A DNA stretch of 64,000 nt from Tillandsia leiboldiana (GCA_029204045.2 JAQNDB010000210.1:1-64000), one strand, 5' to 3'. Positions 9,760 through 21,485 are shown, counted from the stretch's first letter. The notes: generated by a model from the sequence alone, not told the origin. Numbers and translations are program-made.

Positions 9760-10551
9760 ATGGTGATCACTTGGATTGTTTTCCTACTTACTGCTATGGT
9801 ACATACGAGAGACACTTCCAAGAGAGCTAAAAAGGATGAAGTTAACTGGGATGAGTTATCTGATGATGAAACACATCCTGAAGAATCGCCACAGGAAAAC
9901 CTCTGTTGCATCAAAAGGGAAAGCCCATGCAGAAACATCAACGGAAAAGGCTCCGCTTACTGCTGCGGAAAAAGGAAAAGCACCGATGACTTCTTCATCC
10001 ATTTTCCTAAAAAGAAAAAGACTTGCTCGACGACCTGGACGAGCTCGAGGTATTGAAATAAATGAACCATGTCAAGAGAACCCAAGGAATATTTCTCAAA
10101 TTGACACTGAATCAGAAGACGAAGAAGATTGGGACACATTTCTTGACGAAGTACAACAAGGCATTGATGAAGAAAATAAGGTTTACCTAAAGAAAAGAAG
10201 CTACTGAAGCCTTCCTCAATACTTAAGCAGCAAGCCATGAAAAAGAATGTGCCAAGCAATCCATCCTTTTTGCCAAGACGATCTCCTCGGAATGAAGGTC
10301 AGACTGCTCCGTCAATCGTCACTCAACGTTCTTCAACTTCCAGAAGAACTGACCAAAAGGGAAATCTAGAGTCTTCCATAAAACAAGAACAAGATAAAAT
10401 GGCTCTAGAACTCAGAAAGATGTCCAAGGACATACATCAGATGAAGCAAGAATGTACTACGATCTCGGGAATGCTTAAAGGAATTTTGAAAAAGCTGGGT
10501 TGTACGAGCTCTGAAGACTCCGCCTCGGTTGACTCAGATTCAGATGCCTGA
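9760..10551 (+). pseudogene. S1 env-like ORF3, frameshifted
   Basis: The ATG at 9760 starts a short hydrophobic stretch (MVITWIVFLLTAMV) followed by a Lys/Arg- and Asp/Glu-rich chain. The frame shifts near 9890 and again near 10195, so three open pieces (9760-10056, 9776-10207, 10237-10551) together cover one ancestral protein. The C-terminal piece holds a predicted coiled coil (EQDKMALELRKMSKDIHQMK) and ends near SEDSASVDSDSDA. By position it is the Sirevirus env-like gene; I see no fusion peptide or envelope-family motif, so the name is positional. Confidence 0.75.
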
Positions 10552-11373
10552 ATCGTCTGACTAACAATTCACTTATGCAGGAACTTTTTATTCTTTTGCA
10601 GACTTTTGTGCAGGTTTTTTTTCAGTTTTTAGGACTTACTTTTAGTTATAGTTCTTAAACTTTCGGAACATTTTCGTTGATATTTTTTTTTAACTCTCCT
10701 TCAATTTTTTTTGGTAACTTTGGCTTTGTTTGTGACAAAAAGGGGGAGAGAGTTTAGAGAACTTGAACAATGATATTGTGAAAATTGTGATCTTGTATAC
10801 ATCAATGATGAACAATGATGATGTGAATGAACATCAAGGTAAGTGAACATCAAGGGAACTTGAACAATGGTTGTGAAGATTTTGTATACATCAAGGTAAG
10901 TATCACTTCAACTTCAACTTTGGTTTTCATCTTGTGATTGTTTGCATGTCTCGACTAACTATTCGACTAACTATTTGGGCATGTAATATGACTAACAAGT
11001 TGATGTTGGACTAACCTTTTGTGACATTTGGTTTTTAATTGCATAGAAGATATGTTGGTTTTTGACTATGATTCTCTTACATATCTGAATTCTCAAATGT
11101 CATGATGATCAGATAAACTCTATCTCTGTACTAGGTTTTGTATGCTAAATATTCTTGAGGTATCTAACGATCTCTTTTTGTCAAGAATGATTTCTTTGTG
11201 CAGAGAGTACAGATGTCTAAGTCTAGAGTCTGTTTTAGGAGTTTATCTCATGTTTTTAAATTTTTGGATCTCCATTGTAAATTTTTGTTGTATGGTGATA
11301 GCAACAAAAATATCTTTTTCGAATTTTCTTTAGTGGATCTGTGTTTTGTCACGAAACCGCCAAAGGGGGAGAT
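10552..11373 (+). other. S1 3' non-coding region with second PPT and intron-like signals
   Basis: A second polypurine tract (AAAAAGGGGGAGAG) is at 10737-10750. Two consensus splice donors, AAG|GTAAGT, lie at 10839 and 10896, and an acceptor (TTTGTGCAG|AG) ends at 11203, defining a 308-bp segment that is 305 bp in S2 and S3. No protein-coding frame is shared with the other copies. Confidence 0.6.
11362..11373 (+). other. S1 polypurine tract
   Basis: AAAGGGGGAGAT directly abuts the 3' LTR and would prime plus-strand DNA synthesis. The same tract precedes the 3' LTRs of S2 (29714) and S3 (49148). Confidence 0.95.
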
Positions 11374-12724
11374 TGTTACGGAATTTGAGTTGGCGTAGTT
11401 TCGTGAAAGTCTCAAGTCTTGAAGATTGAAGGTGAAGAAAGTTGGATCATTTAACTCAATCTCAAGAAAGAAGAATTCAAAAGGATCAGGTATGTTTTAC
11501 TAAAGATTTTGTGTGATCCGAATACTTCTTGTAGTGTAGAAACACTTGGAAGAATCTTTCATTGCATAAAAATCAAAAACTGGACTTGGGACATGTTCAG
11601 GATCCGGATCAGGTTGATCGATCCGGATCCCGAAGGTGGTTCGTTCATACACCAGTTCAATCCGGATCGTAGCCTCTCTTGATCCGGATCCCGAACACTG
11701 AGTTTACCATCTTCCTTGAACGATCCGGATCAGGCTTCGCAATCCGGATCCCGAACGTTGATGTTTGGTGAACTGTATGAACGATCCGGATCAAGCACTT
11801 CGATCCGGATCCCGAACCTTCGTTTTTCTGGAATTGCCTGACTCGTTACGACGATCCGGATCACAGCTAATCCGATCCGGATCGCCGTCCGTAAAATCTC
11901 CAGAAATGTTAGGTTTTTGATTTCTATCTCCTTCCTAGGGTTTCTAACCTAAAATAGACCCTATGACTCTTCTTCTAGGGTTAATCCAAAAAGAGGCCGA
12001 AAATAACAATAGCCGTCATTTTCATATTTACGCCTCGAGATCCACATATAGAGAAGAAAGGAAATCATTAGAGAATACTCTATGTTTCTTCATCTATATT
12101 GATTAGTTTGATTCTAGGTATTCATACTCACATCTTGAGTTGAATCAAACTAATGAATACTTAGATGGTATTTCCGATCTATCTTTGATCTAAGTATTCG
12201 GCGGATCATCACCACCCAAAAACAACGATTTACCCCAAAAATCGGCGCGTGGATTCGCGTGTCCTTGTGGATTCAAGGTTCAACCGCTCTCGTGGATTCG
12301 GAGCGAGGCACGTTCGTGGATTCGAAGGGTGCTATTGGGTGAAGACCGTGGATTCGGTCGGACGTCGTGGATTCGACGTTGGACGCCGTGGATTCGGCGT
12401 TGGGCGCAGATCGTGGATTCGAGAAGCGTCGCGGAGCGAGCGGAGAAGATCCTCTAGGAGCGTATGGAAAAGGTTGAGTCGTAATTGTGTACGGTAAATC
12501 ACCTTGTACGTGTTTTAATTCTAGTGGATTTCTGCCGTGTTATCGGTCCCGTGGTTTTTTACTCCGGTGATGGAGTTTTCCACGTAAAAATCTTGCGTAT
12601 TATTTTTTATTTCCGCATTGGGTTTTTATCGCAACGATTTTTGAGTGTTTATACGTTTACACCTATTCACCCCCCTCTAGGTGTTTTTTCCCCTATTTAG
12701 ATCCGTATTACATATAACCCAACA
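11374..12724 (+). mobile_element. S1 3' LTR
   Basis: TGTTACGG...CCCAACA, 1351 bp, nearly identical to the 5' LTR. It keeps the palindrome array (about 11601-11884) and the hairpin array (12245-12430), but its TATA box is damaged (cctaaaatag). A ~15-base stretch near 11990-12020 is longer than in the 5' LTR. Confidence 0.95.
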
Positions 12725-13179
12725 TAAATGATACATCTGTCTCTCCCAGCTCACCAAAATAAATACAACCTGCTGGCAAAAGCCAGTCCCAAAGTAAAAG
12801 TACAACCGTCTGAGGAAACATGGGTACACCAACAGTCCAGCTAACTCGCTCATCCTGCCTCGAGATCTATCTACTCAGTCGTCCTCTCTCCTCGACTCGC
12901 CGCTGAAAGCCCAGCAGCACCCGCAGAAGACACTGCAAAAACAATGAAGAAGAAAAATAGGAAAGAAGAATGGGGGTGAGAACTACTAGTAAACCAGTAG
13001 CCTCCCCTAGTGGATAAAACCTCAAACTCTGACACACCCACTAGGTCTACAAGAGGCAAAAGGAAAGAAGTGTGGTAAGCAATAATGACTGCTGAAGAAA
13101 GGAAACTACCACTACTATGCCTCTAAAATGCAGTCAGTAACCAACCGTCCCAGATGAACCCAATCTGTACCGCCCTCAT

Positions 13180-13365
13180 CATCGGGCAAGTAGCAGTGCC
13201 GATGTGATAGCAAAACTCCTGCTGCCGCCCTCATCATCGGGCAAATAAGCCGCGCCGATGTGATAGCAAAACTGTCAATAACTGTCTGGCCCCAGCCTCC
13301 GGAGGGGATCTCGAGGGGAGCGACCCACACGAGGAAAGCATCACCGGGCAATAACCGCGCCGGTG
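13180..13365 (-). repeat. Three CATCGG/CCGATG hairpin repeats in LARD-A LTR
   Basis: Three units carry inverted repeats around a GCAA-containing loop: CATCGG...CCGATG at 13180-13204 and 13235-13260, and CACCGG...CCGGTG at 13342-13365. The third differs from the others by one compensatory pair. A3 has two tandem copies of the third type near 38395-38455. Confidence 0.65.
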
Positions 13366-13474
13366 TGATAAGTATCAAAATCATGACTGGATCAATATAA
13401 AACCCCAGTGGAACACACCCCTCCACTAAAAGAAAACTGATCCCCAATCTGATGCATAAGTGATCATCCGGTCA

Positions 13475-13790
13475 ATCGCCCAAAATCCGCGATCGCCGCA
13501 ATACCTCACAATCCACAACCAAGTCTCACAACCGACCTCCGGTCAACCGCCCAATATCCGCGGTCGCCAGAATAACCCACAATCACAATCATGTCCCACA
13601 TCCGACATCCGGTCAACCGCCTACTATCCGTGGTAGCCGCTATAATTCCCCAATCCAAATCGGTTAAAATAATATGTATCTGGTCAACGGCCCAAAATCT
13701 GCGGTTGCCACAAAGCCCTCTAGTCCATAATCATGCCCTAACACCGATGTCCTATAACCGACATTCGGTCAACCGCCCAATATCCGCGGT
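13475..13790 (-). repeat. Five-unit hairpin array in LARD-A LTR
   Basis: Five copies of a ~31-bp unit (GGTCAACCGCCCAATATCC then GCGGTCGCC) each form a small inverted repeat. Plus-strand arms are ATCGC/GCGAT at 13475-13493, ACCGC/GCGGT at 13546-13564 and 13772-13790, and ACCGC/GTGGT (one G-U) at 13616-13634. The unit near 13687 is damaged here but intact in A2. The nine-base loop on the transcribed strand reads GGATATTGG or GGATTTTGG. Confidence 0.7.
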
Positions 13791-16235
13791 CGCTGCCAAA
13801 ACCCATAATCCACAATCTAGGCCCCGGCTACACTATCCCAAACCCCTGCTCAAACCCGAGCAACAAGAACCACCTGACTAACGAAAAGGAGAAAAGAAGC
13901 AAACATGGTTTCTCCTAAGTCAAGTTCCAACATGATAGTGTAGCGATAAGAAATGGCCTATCTAGATGTCCATACAAGCATGCATATGTCCTCAAGGAAG
14001 ATAAAAGAAAAGGTGACCAATAGTGGTTCCACATGTGTAACAATTAATAGCTCCGCATAGATATAACCATCATGCTAAAATATTATCCAACCACACATGT
14101 CTATAATCCATGTTCCATAATAAAGCATTACTATCCACCTATGCATGTCATAAAATCCTCAAATAGTACCTACCATCACGGTACTTTAATTATCCCAATT
14201 TAAGATTCAATTCCGCATGCAAAGTTAACCGCTAACATAGCCAACCATAAGTCCAAACCAGCATGTATAAGTTCCATCCCCACTTGTTAATCAATAATCC
14301 TAACATAAGGAGATCACTCTAATAATCCTAGTGAGCATGTCAAAATAGAGGTAAGCAACAACCACCCACCTGGACACGCGCAATCCTCAGCTGTAAAACC
14401 TCATCGCGGACCAATATCCCTTTTTCCATGCCAAATGCCCAAACAGATAAACCGCCGCGATCACTGTTCAAAATTACCCCAAAACATACAATTAAGCACA
14501 CAAGCACCCGAAAACATGTTGTCCCAGAATTCAGTCCCAAAGTTGTGTCTTTTTCACCTGCGAGCTCTGCACAGAAAATTCCCAAAAAAATACCGTCGCG
14601 ATCCTCGCGACGAGCCGGTCGAAACGAGTACCTGCACGTTTAAATCCAAGTTTCCTACGCTAAGATACAAATTCGACAAGGGAACCACCCCGAAATAAAC
14701 CGATCTCAACAACTGTAGCACTACTTTCTGTAAACAGAGATTTTTCACCATCGAAAAATATTCAGAAAATTCCCAGAAAATTTGAGGGTGTTCCTTGCAC
14801 TGTGTAGATGAAAAACGCCTCTTGGCACGCCTCGATCCGACCCCTGTGCGCAAAGATATCGCCAAAACTTTGTGGCGCTGTCCAAAACTCCACCCAAGAA
14901 AATGGGTCAAAAGAAAGCTCGGGAAACTCCAAGATAAACTCGAAACGAGGGGAAACTCAAATCATGAAGATCGTAGCTCTACCTGTCGTGAAGCCAACGG
15001 CGCAAGAATCGATGAAAACGGTGGTCGGAGTAAGGCGGGGGAGTCTTCGCACCCAAACCGCGACGAAGGAGACCACAAATGAACGAGCGTCGCGCCGCGC
15101 CGTAAAAATGGAAACCTCGGGATGCGTGCCCCCAAAAATCCCCGGAATCCTCCAAAGGGTGCGGCTCAGGGTGAGGAAGAACCTTGCTGAGGAGCTCCCT
15201 GCGAAAATCTGGCCAGAAGAGGAGAAAAAGGGGAGCACAAGGTCACTCGGGTCCTATTAATAGGCCAGAAAATCCAAGCCAAAAATCCACTTTGGGGTGC
15301 AGGTTCCGGGCGCCCGAATGATTCGGGCCACCGCAGTGTACCCAAAATATCCCCCCGCGGTGCGCCCGAAATGCTCTGGATGCGCCACGTCATCCACAGA
15401 ACAGGAAACAGCTGATTGCTCCACACGGGAAGCGCCGCGTGGTACACCCGGTCAACGCGGGTGGGTGGCGCCCGCGAATCAGCGGGCGCCACGTGGCCCT
15501 TACTAACGCCCCCGACCAACCCTGGCGCGCCGCCTGGCACGCCGCCTGGCGCCCCTGCCAGGCACGGTTCCCGAGGCGACCTCTTGCGCCTCGGTGGACC
15601 CCGCCTTCCTGAGCCCGCCAATAGGAAGCTGCCACGTGTCCGCCCGGTCCATGAACCACTCCGCGCTGCTACGTGGTCCCAGTCCACTGCACCGACCAAC
15701 CCAAACACGCCACGTGTCCTGCCCTTCGGTGCACGCCGGCCCGTGGACCGCGCGCCTGCCCGCGCGCCCGCGCGCTACCGGCGGCCGCTCCGCCGCCTGC
15801 CCGAGCCCGTCCGCCGCACTCCGCCGCTGCCCGCCGACGCCACCGCTGCCCGCCGGCCGCCGGAGTTACTGTTCCGGCGTGAACAGTAACCAGTGGCGCA
15901 AAAATCATGTAAGTAGCCCAATTTCATCGTTTTCGCGTGCTGAATCAAAATTTGATGTCCGATTTGCCAAATTCTAATTCCAAAATTTGCCGAAGGCATC
16001 CGAAAAGGTGTTCCTTGGCCCAAACTTCGCGCTCAGTCCATTTTTAATATCCGCTTCGCGCGAAACTACTTCTAAACATCCAACGGGGTCCTCCGATCAC
16101 TCACGTGATCCATTTTAAGCCCGAAGTCCAACACTTGTGTCCAATTTGTGCACAAACACCTCCAACGCACCCCCCTAGGCCTCCAGAAGCCACCCAACGC
16201 ACTGCAACAGCTCTGCGGAGATCCAGGTCATCACA

Positions 16236-16252
16236 TCCTCCCCCACTAAAAG
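16236..16252 (-). other. LARD-A polypurine tract
   Basis: On the minus strand the sequence CTTTTAGTGGGGGAGGA directly precedes the 3' LTR start TGTGATGACC. LARD-B has the same tract at 34973-34989. Confidence 0.85.
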
Positions 16253-18404
16253 AAAGTTTCGTCCTCGAAACTAAAGTCATTCCTCTACCCGGAACCTCCA
16301 CCAAGTAGAGGGGGTAAATATCCAATCATCCACCACTCAAGCTCCCAAGACTGTCTAATACCTCCTCCAGAGACGCGATACACTCATCGGGTCTCTAACT
16401 AGAACAAAATAGAGGCGGGTACTCCAAAAAAACCGCACCATCTCATCCCAGTACAGCTGGGCTAACCACTCGAGCTACCAAGTAGCCTGCATCGGCAAAA
16501 GCATCCGCTCCTCCCAGGGCCTCGAAAATCCAACCACCAAGTCCAAAGGCACAAAAGCTCAATCCGAGTACCTCCGTACCCCCGAGGTATCCAATATAAG
16601 TCCCCCAACTGATCACGTAGACTCTGATCTCTAATCTTTAAACCATCGGGATGTAGAAGCAATTCCCCAACTCTCCGGCATCAACACACAGCCATAGGCA
16701 GTCGAGAAAACCAGCTTACAAATCCACCTTCAGGAAGACCCTGGACCCTTACAGCTGGTAAATCAAATCCTCCATGCTCGACAAGGGTGCTAGCTCTACA
16801 TGGTCACTTCATCTAATTCCCGGGGATCCACACAAAGCCGAAGTGAACCAACCTTCCACAACTCGAATAGCACCGGCGCCCACAAAGACGACACACTTGG
16901 TCTGACAAAATTCCCAAAACATCGAATCCTGGAGTTGTGTCCTCAACTCTCAAACTAGTGACATGCTAGACAACTCCGATAGGAGAACAGCCGGGAACTC
17001 GTAACCAAAGGGGGTATCCCCGAGTCCCGGCGCCGCCGTAGGCCCCTCAACCACACCAGCCAAAAAGGCTACGCATCGACTGCGAAACATTCGCCTCGCT
17101 CACGAAGTCAAAACTATAGAGGCGAAGATAACCCTCAAGCAACCCAAGTACACCAACACCTCCGGGCCTGGCTCCCCAAGAAAACTGTCCTCGCGGCATA
17201 ATCAACCGCCGTGAAAGAAAACCGAACCAGCCAGCCCAACAAGTACCACAACAACATCCCGCAGCTGAGCCCAGACCATCAGGTCTACCGGCAAAATCCA
17301 GGACTCAAGCTGCACCAGCAGGACCAACAACTCTCCTCCACGTGCCAAGCGCGATCGGGAAAATAAGCCTCCCGTGCACGTGGTGACCATCCTACCCCTA
17401 ACCCAAGCAATGAAGCAAAAGCATTACCCACCAAGAAGGGAATACTCCCGTATCAAAAGATACGAACCCAAGAGCCCGGAACAACTCAAACCTACAACCA
17501 CACCGACCGCTGTAACCTATGTGCTCTGACAGTCTCGAAAATCCACTATCCTGGAAAAAGAAATCGGGAATGCCTCATCCGACTGGTCTGTCCTCCATCA
17601 CCCGGCGCCAAGCGCCTCAATCAGAACTCGCCTCAGGCGGCAGATCCCAATCCAAAGGAACTACAATGCCACGCTCCATACCCGGCGCCTACTCCAATGA
17701 GGCGTCCCTAATCCGTAATGGAGGCACCCAACGAGTTAAAAAGGTATCCTGGCGCGATCCACTCTCAGACACTCATATCCTATGCGCCCCGTCCCTCTAC
17801 ACATGGAACGTGCAGTTCAGCAAATGCGCTAACTCTTGACACAAAAGGCTTCCAAGTACTCTCTATCCACCACCGAACACGACCTTGCCTCCAAAGGTTC
17901 CCCAGCACTAAACATCGGGACGGAGGGGGCTACTCGCTACTCCGACAACTGTGCCACAGCGCTGATCCGACAACTGTGTCACGGCTCCTCTGATCTGCCC
18001 CCAACACTCCTACCCTTTGGGTCCGGAGCCCTCAGACTCCAATTTGGGTATCCGGCCAGTAACAAACAGCTCTGACCCAACTGTCGCACCAGGGTGCACA
18101 CGGGTCAGGGCCCAGCATCGAGGAGACACCGCTCACCACGACAAAATCGCAAATCAGCACACCCCAAACACTCGACCCAATCTAGCAAAAGTCAAAGACA
18201 TCCCCCTATTTTTGTAACTTTATGTTGTCTGCAGCCAACATAACTTTCCCACAAAAATAGGATATGTTGATCCCTCTTCACTCACAGGAAAAGTCAAATA
18301 AATAATCACCGACTTTCGCAAAATGTCGCGTCTCTCACGCACAAACATCCTAGGGTCCGCTCAAAAGCCTAGGGTTTCCTAAGTCCCAACTGACCTATCC
18401 CTAC

Positions 18405-18416
18405 GCTCTGATACCA
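18405..18416 (-). other. LARD-A primer binding site (initiator tRNA-Met)
   Basis: Minus-strand TGGTATCAGAGC, seven bases from the LTR end, matches initiator tRNA-Met. It fixes the orientation of the element as minus. Confidence 0.9.
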
Positions 18417-18423
18417 ACTAATC

Positions 18424-20117
18424 TGTCACGCCCCGGGTGTAAACTGGAACCCGGGCCCGTCTACAGATCCGCCGTGCGCACGGTATTTCCCGCGTACACG
18501 AAGCGCCAAACCTGCTCAGATATAAGAGTTAATAAAAAAAGTGCAATAAAAACATAGCTGAACTAAAAACTAATAAATCTCAGACTGAAGCTGGAAATAA
18601 AATACAATACATCTGTATAAATGATACATCTGTCTCTCCCAGCTCACCAAAATAAATACAACCTGCTGGCAAAAGCCAGTCCCAAAGTAAAAGTACAACC
18701 GTCTGAGGAAATATGGGTACACCAACAGTCCAGCTAACTGGCTCATCCTGCCTCGAGATCTATCTACTCAGCCGTCCTCTCTCCTCGACTCGCCGCTGAA
18801 AGCCCAGCAACACCCGCAGAAGACACTGCAAAATAAGGGAGAAGAAAAAGAGGAAAGAAGAATGGGGGTGAGAACTACTAGTAAACCAGTAGCCTCCCCT
18901 AGTGGGTAAAACCTCAAACTCTGACACACCCACTAGGTCTGCCAGAGGCAAAAGGAAAGAAGTGTGGTAAGCAATAATGACTGCTGAAGAAAGAAAACTA
19001 CCACTACTACGCCTCTAAAATGCAGTCCTAGACTGGAATAACCGTATGCAACAGTAACCAACCGTCCCAGATGAACCCAATCTGTACCGCCCTCATCACC
19101 GGGCAAGTAGTCGCGCCGTTGTGATAGCAAAACTCTTCATGCCGCCCTCATCATCGGGCAAATAAGCCGCGCCGATGTGATAGCAAAACTATCAATAACT
19201 GTCTGGCCCCAGCCTCCGGAGGGGATCTCGAGGGGAGCGACCCACACGAGGAAAGCATCACCGGGCAATAACCGCGCCGGTGTGATAAGTATCAAAAGCA
19301 GGACTGGATCAATATAAAACCCCAGTGGAACACACCCCTCCACTAAAAGAAAACTGATCCCCAATCTGATGCATAAGTGATCATCCGGTCAATCGCCCAA
19401 AATCCGAGATCGCCGCAATACCTCACAATCCACAACCAAGTCTCACAACCGACCTCCGGTCAACCGCCCAATATCCGCGGTCGCCGGAATAACCCACAAT
19501 AACAATTATGTCCCACATCCGACATCCGGTCAACTGCATACTATCCGCGGTAGCCGCTATAATTCCCCAATCCAAATCGGGTAAAATAATATGTATCTGG
19601 TCAACCGCCCAAAATCCGCGGTTGCCACAAAGCCCTCTAGTCCATAATCATGCCCTAACACCGATGTCCTATAACCGACATCCGGTCAACCGCCCAATAT
19701 CCGCGGTCGCCGCCAAAACCCATAATCCACAATCCAGGCCCGGCTACACTATCCCAAACCCCTGCTCAAACCCGAGCAACAAGAACCACCTGACTAACGA
19801 AAAGGAGAAAAGAAGCAAACATGGTTTCTCCTAAGTCAAGTTCCAACATGATAGTGTAGCGATAAGAAATGGCCTATCTAGATGTCCATACAAGCATGCA
19901 TATGTCCTCAAGGAAGATAAAAGAAAAAGTGACCAATAGTGGTTCCACATGTGTAACAATTAATAGCTCTCCATAGATATAACCATCATGCTAAAATATT
20001 ATCCAACCACACATGTCTATAATCCATGTTCCATAATAAAGCATTACTATCCATCTATGCATGTCATAAAATCCTCAAATAGTACCAACCATCAAGGTAC
20101 TTTAATTATCCCAATTT
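18424..20117 (-). mobile_element. LARD-A right LTR (A2), first part
   Basis: Begins TGTCACGCCCCGGG and closely matches A1. The empty S1 site (gtataaatgatac) is intact near 18615. It carries the same hairpin repeats as A1 (around 19100-19290 and 19390-19715). It is broken by S2 at 20118 and resumes at 31088. Confidence 0.9.
20113..20117. repeat. Target-site duplication of S2, left copy
   Basis: aattt here and aattt at 31088-31092 flank S2 exactly. The unduplicated site is in A1 near 14194-14198. Confidence 0.95.
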
Positions 20118-20344
20118 TGTTACGGAATTTAAGTTGGCGTATTTCGTGAATTCGGTTAAGTCTTGAAGATTGAAGGTAAAGAAGGTTGGATCATATAACT
20201 CAATGTCAAGAAAGAAGAATTCAAAAGGATCAGGTATGTTTAACTTAATATCTTTGGTGATCCGAATACTTCTTATAGTGTAGAAACACTTGGATGAACT
20301 TGTAATTGCATAAATATCAAAAACTGGACATGGGACATGTTCAG

Positions 20345-20627
20345 GATCCGGATCAGACTTTGCAATCCGGATCCCGAAGGTTGTTCGTTCATACACCAGT
20401 TCAATCCGAATCGTAGACTTCCTTGATCCGGATCCCGAACACTGGGTTTACCATTTTATTTTAGCGATCCGGATCAGGCTTTGCAATCCGGATCCCGAAC
20501 GTTGATGTTTGGTGAACTGTATGAACGATCCGGATCAAGCACTTCGATCCGGATCCCGAACCTTCGTTTTTCTGGAAACTGTTTTTCTCGCTACTGCAAT
20601 CCGGATCGCCGAACTCCGATCCGGATC
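20345..20627. promoter_or_regulatory. S2 U3 palindrome array
   Basis: Ten (R)ATCCGGATC copies in five pairs. Pairs at 20345/20364, 20466/20485, 20527/20546 and 20598/20618 are spaced 19, 19, 19 and 20 bp. One member near 20402 has mutated to AATCCGAATC. The layout matches S1 although the LTR sequences differ by subfamily. Confidence 0.85.
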
Positions 20628-21003
20628 GTCGTCATGTAAAAATTCCAGAAAAGGATAGTTTTTGATCCTTATCTTCTTCCAAGGGTTTCTAACCTATAAA
20701 TAGACCCTATGATTCTTTTTCTAAAAAAAAAAAAGAAAATCCACACAATCCAAAAGGAAGCCGCTAAACCTAAAAGCCGTCATCTTTTATACGGCCTAAG
20801 ATCCACATATAGAGAAGAAAGGAAATCATATATTCTATCTTATGTTTCTTCATCTATATTGATTGATTTGATTCTAGGTTTTCATACTCACATTTTGAGT
20901 AGAATCAAATCAATGAATACTTAGATGGTATTTTCGATCTATTTCTAATCTAAGTATTCGGCGGATCGTCACCACCCAAAAAACAACGATTTACCCCAAA
21001 ATC

Positions 21004-21190
21004 GGCGCGTGGACTCGCGTGGCCTTGTGGATTCAAGGTGCTACCGCTCTCGTGGATTCGGAGCGAGGTACGTTCGTGGATTCGAAGCGTGCTACTGGGT
21101 CAAGACCGTGGATTCGGTCGGACGTCGTGGACTCGACGTTGGACGCCGTGGATTCGGCGTTGGACGCAAATCGTGGATTCGAGAAGCGTC
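21004..21190 (+). other. S2 hairpin array (UGGAUU/UGGACU loops)
   Basis: The same eight hairpins as S1. Two loops (first and sixth) read TGGACT. Differences from S1 mostly keep pairing: the last hairpin has an outer GACGC/GCGTC helix where S1 has GGCGC/GCGTC, and the fourth has a continuous GTACG/CGTGC outer helix with one bulge. The 3' LTR copy (30608-30793) has a G-U in the first stem and one broken pair in the last. Confidence 0.8.
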
Positions 21191-21485
21191 GTGGAGCGAG
21201 CGGAGAAGATCAACTAGGAGCGTATGGAAAAGGTTGAGTCGTCTGTGAGTACGGTATATCACCTTGTACGTGTTTAATTCTAGTGGATTTCACCGTGTTA
21301 TCGGTCCCGTGGTTTTTTTTACTCCGGTTTGGAGTTTTCCACGTAAAAATCTCTGCGTGTTATTTATTTTTTCCGCATTGGGTTTTATATCGCAAAGATT
21401 TTTGAGTGTTTATTGTTTACACCTATTCACCCCCCTTTAGGTGTTTTTTTCCCTATTTAGATCCAATTATACATAACCCAACAAG

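Larger units (their letters stand above)
1634..12724 (+). mobile_element. S1: Sirevirus-like Ty1/copia element, 11.1 kb, inside LARD-A LTR
   Basis: A full-length element with two LTRs, an initiator-Met primer site, Gag-Pol in copia order (protease, integrase, RT, RNase H), an env-like ORF and a final polypurine tract abutting the 3' LTR. The AAAGGGGGAGATTG tract next to TGTT is typical of Sireviruses. Flanks are ataaa before and taaat after; both derive from the empty site tataaatg, so a 4-5 bp duplication with one lost base is likely. The two LTRs differ by only about seven substitutions and several short indels, yet the coding region carries many frameshifts. Confidence 0.95.
12725..16235 (-). 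mobile_element. LARD-A left LTR (A1), main part
   Basis: Continues A1 after S1 and ends GGTCATCACA at 16235, giving an LTR of about 3.7 kb in total. On the minus strand the GC-rich right half (about 15260-16235) is U3, a TATA-like box (tattaata on plus) lies at 15255-15262, and R/U5 runs leftward. The intact S2 target site (cccaatttaag) is visible near 14190. GC-rich open frames in U3 cross the TATA box and are not credible genes. Confidence 0.9.
16236..18423 (-). mobile_element. LARD-A internal region, non-coding
   Basis: The 2188 bp between the LARD-A LTRs have no frame resembling gag, protease, integrase, RT or RNase H on either strand. The region is bounded on the minus strand by a primer site (18405-18416) and a polypurine tract (16236-16252), so it is a retrotransposon interior whose proteins must come from elsewhere. 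LTR and interior sizes fit large retrotransposon derivatives (LARDs). The interior edges resemble those of LARD-B. Confidence 0.8.
20118..21483 (+). mobile_element. S2 5' LTR
   Basis: TGTTACGG...CCCAACA, 1366 bp. Contains ten palindromes (20345-20627), TATAAATA at 20695-20702, a short poly-A run near 20725 and the hairpin array (21004-21190). Confidence 0.95.

Noticed and set aside
15166..15708. Long minus-strand GC-rich open frame in LARD-A LTR (also 32057-32623 and 40263-40937)
   Set aside because: It runs across the U3/TATA boundary in very GC-rich DNA where stops are rare. The two LARD-A copies are LTRs of one element, so their similarity is not evidence of coding; A3 reads differently.
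17519..17839. Plus-strand open frames in the LARD-A interior
   Set aside because: Short, no recognisable domain, opposite to the transcribed strand, and not matched by a frame in the LARD-B interior.
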